Counted from the stretch's first letter, positions 51,401 to 58,713 are shown. The stretch is DNA of 64,000 nt from Helicobacter anseris (GCA_004368235.1 JXTW01000002.1:74210-138209); one strand, 5' to 3'. Translations and numbers: made by a program. Notes: generated by a model not told the origin, from the letters alone.

Positions 51401-51916
51401 AATATAGCTTGATTTTAAAGCTTCTTCATATTTTTGTATGCGGTATTTACTCTCAAGCTCTCCTAAAACTTCTTCACCGATTAAATTTACATTTAAAGTG
51501 ATCTTATCTTGTTGTTTTCTTTTCTCAATGTGTGGTTTTAAGATATTTACATCAGCATCAAGCACCATAGCTTTAGTATCATTTCTTAAATGACTAATAA
51601 AAAAAGGTACACTTAAATTTGGAGCAAATTTTCCAAAATTCAAAAAAGAAAAAAGTAAAAATTTTTCAAATGCACTAAAAAAATCTGCTATGCCGTATTT
51701 ATTTAAAGTATGCTCTATAAGTTCAAAACTCGCTTTTTTATCCTTACATCTAAAAGAGCGATCAAGCAATTCTATAAGCATTACTTTATTTTGAGGATTA
51801 TTTAAAAGCTTTTGCATTTTAGAATGAAATTCCTTTTCACTTGTAGAGATATTTGCCTCAATTTTTCTTTGTAATTCTTCTGCCAACTCTAAAGCTTTTG
51901 TAACATTTGGTATCAT
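48404..51916 (-). CDS. putA: bifunctional proline dehydrogenase / L-glutamate gamma-semialdehyde dehydrogenase
   Basis: Oxidises proline to glutamate in two steps, passing electrons to quinone. 1170 residues: an N-terminal helical arm, a PRODH barrel (about 120-430; IRFVKGANMESEE), and a P5C dehydrogenase domain (about 500-1000; APWNFPVG, LSAETGGKNA, and the catalytic cysteine in SGQKCSAT). The C-terminal 170 residues form an ALDH-like tail. No DNA-binding ribbon-helix-helix is present, so it is not autoregulatory like E. coli PutA. AGGAG precedes the ATG. Proline use is important for gut colonisation in Campylobacter. Confidence 0.97.
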   Translation of the reverse strand: MIPNVTKALELAEELQRKIEANISTSEKEFHSKMQKLLNNPQNKVMLIELLDRSFRCKDKKASFELIEHTLNKYGIADFFSAFEKFLLFSFLNFGKFAPNLSVPFFISHLRNDTKAMVLDADVNILKPHIEKRKQQDKITLNVNLIGEEVLGELESKYRIQKYEEALKSSYITYISIKITTIFSQINIIDFDYSKNEVVKRLDHLYALALEEEKKQAKPKFINLDMEEFRDLELTVAAFMESVAKFDIKAGIVLQAYIPDSYEYLKKLFAFSKERVLKGMKPIKIRFVKGANMESEETIASQKGWELPTFSKKIDTDSNYNKMLDFILENDNYKYINIGIASHNIFEIAYAYTRIAEAGAFSSFTFEMLEGMSLQCSYELSKIHDLILYAPVCDEAHFNNAIAYLVRRLDENTSIDNFMRYFFNLKVGDKNWNTQKELFLKSLEGIKTLDNSTHRIQDRNKTQNVVSAYESGVFKNESDTDFILSANRNWAKKIKEKYENLKDFNAYPVIGDLNFENENLNFLEVKDKIKNHTIGKAYLAGEKEIKKALEVAKQSKFKEKSFDEIHSILAKAASIMRERRGDLIGISALEVGKTFLEIDPEVSEAIDFTEFYPHSLRVLREQNKNTKFSPKGIGVTIAPWNFPVGISIGTIVAPLAAGNVVIYKPSSLSILTGYMLCKCLWDAGIPKDALIFLPSKGSDISKYLLSDEVIDFSVLTGGEDTAYAMLKANPTLLLSAETGGKNATIVSKFADRDSAIKNIIHSAFSNSGQKCSATSLLVLEDEVYEDEEFKKTLIDAASSLAVGDPYDFKNKLGTLADKISPKVEKALNELAPYEEWVLKPKFIDDNPYLMTPGIKYGTKKGDFTHLNELFVPILSVMRAKDLKEAIEIVNSTGYGLTAGFESLDEREWEYFHTHIEAGNIYINKPTTGAIVLRQPFGGVKKSAIGNGRKVGIYNYITQFLNISQNDFDENLSNNEFASKLDDLKLDLDQKEQDELKEVAKMARSYAFHYKNEFSVSKDYVKIRGEDNLFSYTNIKNMIFRLCGDESLRDILGVILAANLAKVDLSISYEDHKKLDIVKEIVKNIGTKVLFLQESKDRFIEKIQDYERIRYLAKPSKEDEIYIKAASLAKIIIRDKPLINGRFELLNYFNEKSLSISFHRYGNLGIRALKE

Positions 51917-52336
51917 TCATACTCCTAAAAAGCAAAATTATTTATTTTAATGATAAAAAAATAAGAGTTTAAAAAGAATAATAATGGGATAAAAAAGGAT
52001 ATAAATTTTCTAAATGAGTATAAAAGTAACAAATTAAAGAATATAAATAATTTTCTATTTAGATACAGCTTTTTACTATAATAAAAGCTTGTATACTTTC
52101 TTCTTTTAGTATTTTTAAGCATTTTAGGGCTTTTTTCATTAAGTGTGATTAAAAGTCTGCCTGAAGTTTGAAAATCATAAAGAAGTAAATTATATCCATC
52201 TAAACAAGGGTGTATTTTATAAAATCCTATAAGCCCTAAATGAGATTAAGCCCACATTAAAATACTCTTTTATCCATCTTAAGCAAATAAACTCATTTTT
52301 AAAAAGCTTGTCCCTTAAATGCCAATTCCCAAAAAT
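51917..52336. other. 420-bp gap between putA and the CRISPR array
   Basis: Holds the putA ribosome site and presumably its promoter, which I cannot place. A 65-codon minus-strand frame (51925-52122) is low-complexity Phe/Leu/Lys and not gene-like on its own; it continues an open frame whose upstream part resembles the end of SelD (separate entry). From 52249 to 52336 I see nothing recognisable. Confidence 0.5.
52123..52245 (-). pseudogene. selD: remnant of selenide, water dikinase (SelD) C-terminus
   Basis: The minus-strand frame, open from a stop at 52246-52248, reads GYNLLLYDFQTSGRLLITLNE. This matches the SelD C-terminal signature DPQTSGGLL (here DFQTSGRLL at 52147-52176), with two conserved positions changed and no start codon upstream. 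In C. jejuni a selD-like gene stands directly upstream of putA-putP, the same order and strand as here, which supports the reading. The rest of selD is gone. Confidence 0.55.
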
Positions 52337-52363
52337 CATTTAGCCACTTTACAAATCCTTTTA

Positions 52364-52372
52364 TGCTATAAT
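52364..52372 (+). promoter_or_regulatory. repeat-encoded extended -10 promoter driving the only crRNA
   Basis: The first repeat ends TGCTATAAT, a perfect extended -10 (TGnTATAAT). Transcription would start about seven bases on, inside the spacer, leaving a guide of roughly 23-24 nt, the length known for type II-C crRNAs made without RNase III trimming. Confidence 0.7.
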
Positions 52373-52429
52373 TTAATCAGCCATTGGATAAATGGGATGT
52401 GAGTTTTAGCCACTTTACAAATCCTTTTA

Positions 52430-52438
52430 TGCTATAAT
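52430..52438 (+). promoter_or_regulatory. extended -10 of the second repeat, pointing into tracrRNA
   Basis: Same TGCTATAAT at the end of the second repeat, 43 bases before the tracrRNA antirepeat, with no further spacer downstream. It could drive tracrRNA. A separate GATAAT box at 52460-52465, starting RNA at about 52472, is an alternative. Confidence 0.5.
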
Positions 52439-52471
52439 AGGCATATCTGAAATAACTTTGATAATGGGGCT

Positions 52472-52564
52472 AAGAGGATGAAAAGGATTTGTAAAGTGGC
52501 TAAAATAAGGAGTTTTTGTAGTTTCTCCGCGGGGTAACTGCCTAGCATCCCCTCAAAAACTACC
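52472..52564 (+). ncRNA. tracrRNA of type II-C CRISPR
   Basis: The antirepeat at 52481-52505 is a perfect 25-base reverse complement of the repeat. It is followed by the layout of C. jejuni tracrRNA: a GGAG/CTCC stem (52509-52512 with 52525-52528), GCGGGG...CCCC (52531-52534 with 52549-52552), and a tail AAACTAC (52557-52563) complementary to GTAGTTT (52518-52524) in the first loop, the long-range pairing that forms the Cas9-bound fold in C. jejuni. Ends are estimated; no U-run marks the 3' end, which nearly touches the convergent cas2 stop. Confidence 0.88.
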
Positions 52565-52577
52565 TCTCCATTATCTA

Positions 52578-52901
52578 TCAAAATAACAATAAACCTTCTG
52601 GCTTTTGTGCTTTTTCAGTAGGACTGCTAGTGCCTATTAAAATCTTCATATTATCAAATTGTCTTTCTGTCAGCATCAGTGCACGAATATGTCCTTTTTT
52701 AGGGATAAGCATCTCTAGTCTTTTAAGACATGTATTAGCACTCTGCACTCCCTTACAAATCCTTACATATACAGAAAATTGCATCATAAAAAACCCTTCT
52801 TTAATCAAATCATTACGAAATCTTGAGGCTGCTTTTCTATCATCTTTGGTATATGTAGGCATATCAAACATCACTAGTACTCTCATAAATCTCTCTTCCA
52901 T
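52578..52901 (-). CDS. cas2: CRISPR-associated endoribonuclease Cas2
   Basis: Small ferredoxin-fold partner of Cas1 in spacer capture. The first strand MRVLVMFDMPT carries the conserved aspartate and the FMMQFSVYVR segment follows. I choose the ATG at 52901 (107 residues), which aligns with Campylobacter Cas2; the TTG at 52916 and the ATG at 52886 are alternatives. It overlaps the end of cas1 by about 38 bp. Intact. Confidence 0.93.
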   Translation of the reverse strand: MEERFMRVLVMFDMPTYTKDDRKAASRFRNDLIKEGFFMMQFSVYVRICKGVQSANTCLKRLEMLIPKKGHIRALMLTERQFDNMKILIGTSSPTEKAQKPEGLLLF

Positions 52902-53787
52902 TTGAATTTTCTCCAAAAATCGGCAATTCTAGGGCATCTAAATCTTCACATATGGCTCTAATAAAACTCTGTATACTTCTAGATATCGCTCTATTTAGCG
53001 GATAAGTTTTATTAGCCAAAGTGATTTTTGCCTGCAAAATATTGGCTAGATAAATGCGATGCTCTAATTTAAAGCTATTTTCATTCCCAAGATTCATGCT
53101 AAGTACCCTAGAATCTACAAATACTCTATATGGCTCCATCAGATCATCTGCGAGATTAAAAGAGTTAAATTGATTTTTATGAAAAATGCCTATAGCGGGC
53201 AAAAGGCCAGAGATCACTAAATTCCTAGCTACGACACTGCGTATAATTGCATAGCCATAATTTAGTGCAGAGTTAATAACACAAAGATCTTTACGCATAA
53301 AACCTTTACCAAAAATAGCTGGGAAATAAAGCACAGCCGCCTTTGCCTCATCATTATCCAAATCAGCCATTTTCACATTCTTATAAAAGAGTTCTAGCTT
53401 TTTTGCTATGGGATTTTTATCTAAAAGTGCTATTTGATTAGCAATCTTTGCTTTAATGATCTTTTGCCACAAAATTGCCTTAACTTTCTTTGTAAGACTA
53501 AGCTGAATCCCCAAAATCTTTGATGCTCTATAATGAGGAATATATGGCAGAAAAATACCATTTGGCATATGAGAGGCATCACAGCTAAAAAGCATAATCT
53601 TATATCTAGCTAATGTGCTTAAAAGACTAGAGCTAAGACTAACTTGTGGTGTATCGATAATAATATTTTCAATATCTTTCAAAGGAATGGATATGATCTT
53701 ATCTTGAGTGATGATTAAATTATTGCTCCTGCAAGAAAGCTTAGTAGGCTTGCTAAAAAACAAAGTCCTATAAGATTCTTCAAACAC
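52864..53787 (-). CDS. cas1: CRISPR-associated integrase Cas1 (type II)
   Basis: Integrates new spacers together with Cas2. 307 residues, with the metal-binding residues E147 (DNDEAKAAVLYFPAIFG), H203 (GIFHKNQFN) and D214/E218 (LADDLMEPYR) all present. The start is GTG at 53787 after GGAGAG, 11 bp from the end of the cas9 remainder. Intact, so the adaptation pair could still function even if cas9 does not. Confidence 0.95.
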   Translation of the reverse strand: MFEESYRTLFFSKPTKLSCRSNNLIITQDKIISIPLKDIENIIIDTPQVSLSSSLLSTLARYKIMLFSCDASHMPNGIFLPYIPHYRASKILGIQLSLTKKVKAILWQKIIKAKIANQIALLDKNPIAKKLELFYKNVKMADLDNDEAKAAVLYFPAIFGKGFMRKDLCVINSALNYGYAIIRSVVARNLVISGLLPAIGIFHKNQFNSFNLADDLMEPYRVFVDSRVLSMNLGNENSFKLEHRIYLANILQAKITLANKTYPLNRAISRSIQSFIRAICEDLDALELPIFGENSNGREIYESTSDV

Positions 53788-53798
53788 TAGCTCTCCTT

Positions 53799-54140
53799 TT
53801 AAGATTTATTTCCTACCCCTTCTCTCTTGCATTTTGGCGCATCCTTAACCTCACCTAAAACAGAAATTGTCTTTTTTCTAAAAACTTTTAAGGTTTTCAC
53901 ACCCAAACTTTCTATGATAAACTTATTTTCCTCATTTTTGTAAAAGTTTAACTCATCCTCATTAAGCATATAATGGCTTAAATGTTCCATACTTATTGAG
54001 GCTTTTGAAGCATTAGATGATTTATATAGACCCAAAACTGGCTTTTGCATCTTGCTAGATTGTATCTCTACTAAGTCATTAGGGTATAGACAAAAGCAAA
54101 ACTCATAATTCTCATCCATCTCAACCCAATCCTTAATCAC
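53799..54140 (-). CDS. detached C-terminal part of Cas9 (PAM-interacting domain)
   Basis: 113 residues in the same reading frame as cas9, beginning seven codons after its TAA. IKDWVEMDENYEFCF and SLGVKTLKVFRKKTISVLGEV align with the last ~95 residues of C. jejuni Cas9, the part that holds most PAM-contacting residues (the counterpart of Thr913/Ser915 lies in KASISM). Translation could restart at the GTG at 54140, since TAAGGTAAGGA between TAA and GTG offers ribosome sites. Otherwise it is a dead 3' end. Confidence 0.85.
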   Translation of the reverse strand: MIKDWVEMDENYEFCFCLYPNDLVEIQSSKMQKPVLGLYKSSNASKASISMEHLSHYMLNEDELNFYKNEENKFIIESLGVKTLKVFRKKTISVLGEVKDAPKCKREGVGNKS

Positions 54141-54158
54141 ACCTTCTTTATCCTTACC

Positions 54159-56858
54159 TTATACACATGCTTTATTTGAAATCTTCTTAATAGCAATATC
54201 ATAGGTATAAACTGGGACAAAATAAAATTGCCCTTTATCCTTACTTTTAAAAACATCTATGCACACCATGGGTCCATTCATCACAAGACCTTCATTAACA
54301 ACCCTTAGCTTTCCTAAGCTTATGGCACGTTTTATCCCCTCTATCCCTCCATATGTTGCTTGACATTTCTTGTCTTTAAAACTTGTTATTGTCTCTGCAT
54401 GTAAAGCCCCGGTAACCTTATGGGATACCCTATGAGATACCATGATATTAGCGATGCTCTCTTCGACCTTTTGCCTAAAGTCATTCATCGGCCAGCGCAA
54501 AGCATACTTGGTTTGCTCATCAAGATCTTCTATCTTTTGCTGGTTTTTCTTATATCTAAGCTCTTTGTCTTTTAAATACTCGCTAAAGCGCTGGATACTA
54601 GATGGATTTACACAAGCAAGAATAATAGCATCTTGGGCATGATGGATATGGTTAGCACGATCTTTTTTGCCAATACCCCAATAATGACGCAAAAATGAAC
54701 TAAAACTACCAGAGATAATTCTAATATGCTCTTTTTTATCTCCTATGGATAAAAACTCCAAATAGTTTCTAACATACTTACTCACCACTCTAGCAATATA
54801 TCCAGTATCTGCTAAATTACGTGCTAAAAACTCGGCTCTAGCGCCTTGATTTCTATCTTTAAAGTTTTTATTTAAAAGCTTTTTTATCCTCTCTTTTCCA
54901 AGCATCATTGTTTTAATAAGGGTTTCAAATGCATCCCATCGCTTCTCATCATCACCAAACCACTCATAAGGAGTCCTATTTCTCTTATCTTGATTGCTAC
55001 TTTTTAGACAAAGGATCTTGTTATTTTGAGAATCATCTAGGCTTCTACTTAAGGGCAAGATATGATCTATTTCAACACTATTATCATCCCTTAAATCATT
55101 AAGTGTGATTTTTTTCCCACTATAAATACAAGTTTCATTTTGCATTTTAAATAGCTTAGCTTTTAGAATATTTTTTGATGTTATCTCCATATTGTTATCT
55201 TTAAGAAACTCGGTAGCTTGGGAGTTTAACTTTGCATTATCATTTTGTTTTCTCTCAATTTTATTACGCTCCTCTTTGCTTAATCCCACTTCACGAGTTA
55301 ACTCAATATTTATATAGTGAAACTTGCCATATTTTTGCAAGATCGCATTGACTACTTTTCTAAATTCGCTTAATGCCCGCATCACAACTGGATTTGTAAT
55401 CTCAAAATAAGAATCCTCTTTTGCTATCTCACTTAATGAAGGCAAATCTCCCCTCTGAAGCACTCTTTTAAGCTTAAATACACCCTGATTATAAAGCTCT
55501 TTAATAGCCTCATCATAGCGCATCCCTTTTTGCATCAAAGGGATGATAAAGCTAAGAGCTTTTAAACTAAGATTGATTGTTTTAGAAAATTTAAAATTTT
55601 GTGCTCTAATCTCTTGGGCTTTAGATTCTAATCCTATCTTTTTTAACTCCAAAACAATATCATCCCAGTTCTTGTTCTCTGCTAATAAACTAACTAATGC
55701 ATCCTGCCTAGCCTCATCTATACCTAAGGAAGCAAGCTTAATGCTAGAGCCAAACTCTATGAAAGTGCTATTTTCTGGCTTATCCTTAGAATAATCAAGC
55801 CCTTTAAACTGATAACTATCTGGCAATTCTAATAGAGCCTTTAACTTCTTGTAGCTAAGTCCGCTTTTAAGCTTCATAGCTTCAGTAAAAATCTGCTTAA
55901 TTGTTTGTGGCATATCAAATTCTATACCATGGGTATTTGTGATATATCTTAGTAAGTTGATAGTCTTAGTTAATGCAATAAACTTCTGCGCACTTGGAGT
56001 ATCTTTAAAAGCTCTCTTTTCATTATCAAAAAACTCACATTTTCCAACCTTATCTCCAAAACCTTTTAATGGACGTTGGTAAAAAATCAAACCTTCTCTT
56101 TTTTCTTTTTTTAAAGCTTGCTTATCACCCAATAAAGTTTTACAAAATTCATCATCAACAAACTTATTGCCTAAGCTTTTTTGAACTTCAAAAATCATTT
56201 CAAGCTCACTTCTTAGTTCGCTTCTAGCAATACTATATTTATAGCTTACTATCTTATTTCGCTTCCTATTTCTAATATTATCCATTTGTCCATTTGGACG
56301 CAGCCTGCGATAAAATTTATGATAAAACATTTGACCTATGGTCTTATAGCCGCTTTCTTGAAGCTGTCTCTGATTTTCTTTAATACAGCTTAATATTTTT
56401 TTATCATCTTGTTTTTCATCCATTCCATAAGTGATATCATCATACCCCCTTCTTTTGGCAATATGCAAAATCACTCTAGCTAACTCCCTAGGCTCTAACT
56501 TTTTATCCAAAGCTAAGGCGCGCAGCTCCCATACAGACTTATCCCCTTTTTTAAAAAGTTGGTATTTATCTTTATTATCTTGATCTATCATATCCCCTAA
56601 GCCAAGCCTATCAGATAAATATCTTTTTATCTGTAACATACGTTGGGCACGTCTTTTAACTAAACGTCTTTTAGATCTAGCTTCCCTTCGTGGCAGAGCT
56701 AAAGAAGATTTCTTTGGATGCTCTGCTTTAGGGAAAATCCTACTCCCAGAAGCTATAATCTTTCCTCCATTAGATTGAATAGAATCATTTTCTATCTCTA
56801 CTAATGCCCAACCAATACTTGAAATACCAATATCAATACCTAATGTTCTTGCCACCAT
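54159..56858 (-). CDS. cas9: type II-C Cas9, cut short by in-frame stop
   Basis: RNA-guided DNA endonuclease of the C. jejuni (II-C, compact) type. RuvC-I D9 (GIDIGISSIGWA), arginine-rich bridge helix at about 50-80, REC region to about 480, RuvC-II E519 (NIELTREVG), HNH H599 (VEIDHILPLSR) and RuvC-III H740/D743 (NHIHHAQDA) are all intact. The frame ends ISNKACV-TAA at residue 899, inside the PAM-interacting domain; reading through would give 1019 residues. Start follows TTAGGA and a TATAAT box. With the stop, target recognition should fail unless the two pieces reassemble or the stop is read through. Confidence 0.93.
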   Translation of the reverse strand: MVARTLGIDIGISSIGWALVEIENDSIQSNGGKIIASGSRIFPKAEHPKKSSLALPRREARSKRRLVKRRAQRMLQIKRYLSDRLGLGDMIDQDNKDKYQLFKKGDKSVWELRALALDKKLEPRELARVILHIAKRRGYDDITYGMDEKQDDKKILSCIKENQRQLQESGYKTIGQMFYHKFYRRLRPNGQMDNIRNRKRNKIVSYKYSIARSELRSELEMIFEVQKSLGNKFVDDEFCKTLLGDKQALKKEKREGLIFYQRPLKGFGDKVGKCEFFDNEKRAFKDTPSAQKFIALTKTINLLRYITNTHGIEFDMPQTIKQIFTEAMKLKSGLSYKKLKALLELPDSYQFKGLDYSKDKPENSTFIEFGSSIKLASLGIDEARQDALVSLLAENKNWDDIVLELKKIGLESKAQEIRAQNFKFSKTINLSLKALSFIIPLMQKGMRYDEAIKELYNQGVFKLKRVLQRGDLPSLSEIAKEDSYFEITNPVVMRALSEFRKVVNAILQKYGKFHYINIELTREVGLSKEERNKIERKQNDNAKLNSQATEFLKDNNMEITSKNILKAKLFKMQNETCIYSGKKITLNDLRDDNSVEIDHILPLSRSLDDSQNNKILCLKSSNQDKRNRTPYEWFGDDEKRWDAFETLIKTMMLGKERIKKLLNKNFKDRNQGARAEFLARNLADTGYIARVVSKYVRNYLEFLSIGDKKEHIRIISGSFSSFLRHYWGIGKKDRANHIHHAQDAIILACVNPSSIQRFSEYLKDKELRYKKNQQKIEDLDEQTKYALRWPMNDFRQKVEESIANIMVSHRVSHKVTGALHAETITSFKDKKCQATYGGIEGIKRAISLGKLRVVNEGLVMNGPMVCIDVFKSKDKGQFYFVPVYTYDIAIKKISNKACV

Positions 56859-56885
56859 AACACATCCTAATATATAATTTCATAG

Positions 56886-56891
56886 ATTATA
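56886..56891 (-). promoter_or_regulatory. -10 element of cas9
   Basis: TATAAT on the minus strand 28 bases before the cas9 ATG, in the 93-bp gap to the divergent bioD. Supports transcription of the cas9-cas1-cas2 run. Confidence 0.6.
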
Positions 56892-56951
56892 TACTGATTT
56901 TAGATTCTATGCTTAAAAAATACATAAATAAGGTAGATAAAAGGAGAAAAT

Positions 56952-57569
56952 ATGCAAATTTGTATCAGTGGCTGTCATACAGATGCTGGGAAAACACATC
57001 TATCCAGTATACTTTGTGCAAGCCTAAATTATGATTACTTTAAAATCATTCAGGCTGGAGAGGTAAGGGATGCATCATTAGTGCAACACTACTGCCAAAT
57101 AGCTAAATCAAAAAATACGATTTATGCTGATGGGATTTTTCTAAAAACACCCGCTTCACCACATATAGGTAAAAAGCTTGAAAATAAAACCTATAATGGC
57201 TTAGATATCCCCTTGCCAGAATCAAAAAATCTCATTATAGAAACTGCCGGTGGGCTCTATACCCCTATAGATGAGTATCATACAATGCTAGATTATATGA
57301 AAAAAAATAATCTCCCCACGCTATTAACAGGTCGCTACTATCTTGGAAGTATCAACCATATCCTGCTATCTATAGAAGCACTAAAATCAAAAAATATACA
57401 AATTATGGGGCTTGTTATTAGTGGGGAAGAAAATAAAGATTTTGATAGCTTTATTTCAAGCTATGCAGATATTAAGATTATACATCTTAAAACTTTTAAT
57501 AGCAATAATTTTCACATAGCACAAAAAGACTTTTTACTACAAGCAAAAGATATAATAAAAAGTCTTTAA
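56952..57569 (+). CDS. bioD: dethiobiotin synthetase
   Basis: ATP-dependent ring closure before biotin synthase. The P-loop GCHTDAGKT is at residues 7-15 and the ETAGG motif follows; at 205 residues it is the compact Helicobacter form. AAAGGAG precedes the ATG. It marks the right edge of the accessory block and ends 4 bp from convergent fabG. Confidence 0.93.
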   Translation: MQICISGCHTDAGKTHLSSILCASLNYDYFKIIQAGEVRDASLVQHYCQIAKSKNTIYADGIFLKTPASPHIGKKLENKTYNGLDIPLPESKNLIIETAGGLYTPIDEYHTMLDYMKKNNLPTLLTGRYYLGSINHILLSIEALKSKNIQIMGLVISGEENKDFDSFISSYADIKIIHLKTFNSNNFHIAQKDFLLQAKDIIKSL

Positions 57570-57573
57570 AAAT

Positions 57574-58317
57574 TTACATATATAAACCGCCATTAACCTT
57601 AAGGACTTCACCTGTCACATAGCTAGCCCCATCACTAAGCAAAAATGCTACACAACTTGCAATTTCTTTACCAGTAGCCATACGACCTAGAGGTATATTT
57701 TTAAGATAATAATCTCGTACTTCATCTTTAAGAATAGCTGTCATATCTGTTTCTACAAATCCTGGTGTAACACAATTAAAACGCACATTTCTGCTTGCGC
57801 CTTCATAAGCAAAAGATTTACTCATAGCTATCATTCCACCTTTGCTAGCTGCATAGTTTACTTGCCCAGCATTTCCACGCTCACCGATAATAGATGCAAT
57901 ATTAACCACGCTACCATACCTTTGTTTGCTCATTACTTTTAATGCTTCACGACAACCAATAAAGCTTGATTTAAGATTTGCATCTACAACGCCCATAAAC
58001 TCATCTGTTTTCATACGCAAGGCTAATTTATCATTTGTAATTCCTGCATTATTTACCAAATAACCTAACTCACCATCACTTTCAACAATCACATTGATCG
58101 CTTCAATAAATGCAGCCTCATCAGTCGCATCAAAACAAATAATAGCAGCCTTCCCGCCATTATCTTCAATCTCTTTTTTTAGTGCTTCTGCAAGCTCAGG
58201 CTTACTACGATAATTAATCCAAACTTTTAAACCATAACTAGCCAAAACTCTTGCAATATCTGCACCAATGCTCTTGCTTGCACCCGTGATAAGTGCATTT
58301 TTTCCGCAAAACTGCAT
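57574..58317 (-). CDS. fabG: 3-oxoacyl-[acyl-carrier-protein] reductase
   Basis: NADPH-dependent step of fatty-acid elongation. Short-chain dehydrogenase with TGASKSIG at 11-18 and the catalytic set S142, Y155, K159 (YAASK). The ATG at 58317 follows GGAGG and gives 247 residues, the H. pylori length; the start at 58374 adds an unconserved 19 residues. Confidence 0.97.
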   Translation of the reverse strand: MQFCGKNALITGASKSIGADIARVLASYGLKVWINYRSKPELAEALKKEIEDNGGKAAIICFDATDEAAFIEAINVIVESDGELGYLVNNAGITNDKLALRMKTDEFMGVVDANLKSSFIGCREALKVMSKQRYGSVVNIASIIGERGNAGQVNYAASKGGMIAMSKSFAYEGASRNVRFNCVTPGFVETDMTAILKDEVRDYYLKNIPLGRMATGKEIASCVAFLLSDGASYVTGEVLKVNGGLYM

Positions 58318-58395
58318 AAAAACCTCCAAATTAACGTATAAAAATGATGATTTGTTTAAAGAAGACCGGTACAAAAGTACCGGAATATTTTTGGA

Positions 58396-58608
58396 TTATA
58401 ACCTAGATTCATATCTGCGAAGCATATATAAACGCTTAAGCATTTTCTTTTTCGCATTAATTTTTTGTTTCTTTCGCTTTTCAGTTTGAGATTCAAAAAA
58501 TCTTCTAGCACGACATTCTGTTACTACAAGATTGCGATCGGTCTGCTTTTTGAATTTACGATAGGCTTCATCAAATGTTTCATTCTCTCGAACTTTGATA
58601 CCAGGCAT
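58396..58608 (-). CDS. rpsU: 30S ribosomal protein S21
   Basis: Small basic protein of 70 residues ([20 protein letters not shown] start, lysine/arginine-rich tail) that promotes initiation. The ATG at 58608 is used; the upstream GTG lies in the GGGTGA ribosome site. It precedes fabG, as in H. pylori (HP0562-HP0561). A hairpin lies in its leader. Confidence 0.96.
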   Translation of the reverse strand: MPGIKVRENETFDEAYRKFKKQTDRNLVVTECRARRFFESQTEKRKKQKINAKKKMLKRLYMLRRYESRL

Positions 58609-58638
58609 AAAATCACCCACTTTCTTGATTTTAATTTA

Positions 58639-58658
58639 AGTTCAGGAAAACCTGAACT
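58639..58658 (-). promoter_or_regulatory. perfect hairpin in the rpsU leader
   Basis: AGTTCAGG/CCTGAACT with a four-base loop, 30 bases upstream of the rpsU ATG and between rpsU and the divergent tRNA promoter. It could be a leader element for S21 autoregulation, a DNA operator or a terminator of an upstream transcript. Confidence 0.5.
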
Positions 58659-58704
58659 AATATTTTAGCAACTTTTTTATATTTTTGAAAAAAAATATTT
58701 TTTT

Positions 58705-58713
58705 TGGTATAAT
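58705..58713 (+). promoter_or_regulatory. extended -10 promoter of tRNA-Arg
   Basis: TGGTATAAT, a TGn plus perfect TATAAT, 22 bases before the mature tRNA 5' end, after a run of T residues. Confidence 0.75.

Larger units (their letters stand above)
52337..52438 (+). CRISPR. minimal type II-C CRISPR array: two repeats, one spacer
   Basis: Two 36-bp copies, 52337-52372 and 52403-52438, enclose one 30-bp spacer (52373-52402). The intact copy starts GTTTTAGCCACTTTAC and ends TATGCTATAAT; the first copy differs only in its first two bases (CA for GT), the degeneracy expected of a distal repeat. GTTTTAG start, 36/30 spacing and a repeat-internal promoter are type II-C features of Campylobacter and Neisseria. 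The antirepeat of the nearby tracrRNA confirms identity and plus orientation. One crRNA can be made: spacer plus second repeat. Confidence 0.9.

Noticed and set aside
48404..51916. PutA as a DNA-binding autoregulator
   Set aside because: The N-terminus lacks a ribbon-helix-helix domain and begins with a helical arm.
51925..52122. 65-codon Phe/Leu-rich frame as a small membrane protein gene
   Set aside because: It has no ribosome site, lies in the putA promoter region and continues the open frame of the selD remnant; composition is low-complexity.
52123..52336. More degenerate CRISPR repeats upstream of the array
   Set aside because: No further copy of the TTTAGCCACTTTACAAATCC core is visible before 52337.
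53799..54140. 113-residue frame as an independent cas gene (csn2/cas4-like)
   Set aside because: It is in the cas9 frame and aligns with the Cas9 C-terminus; no accessory cas gene fits.
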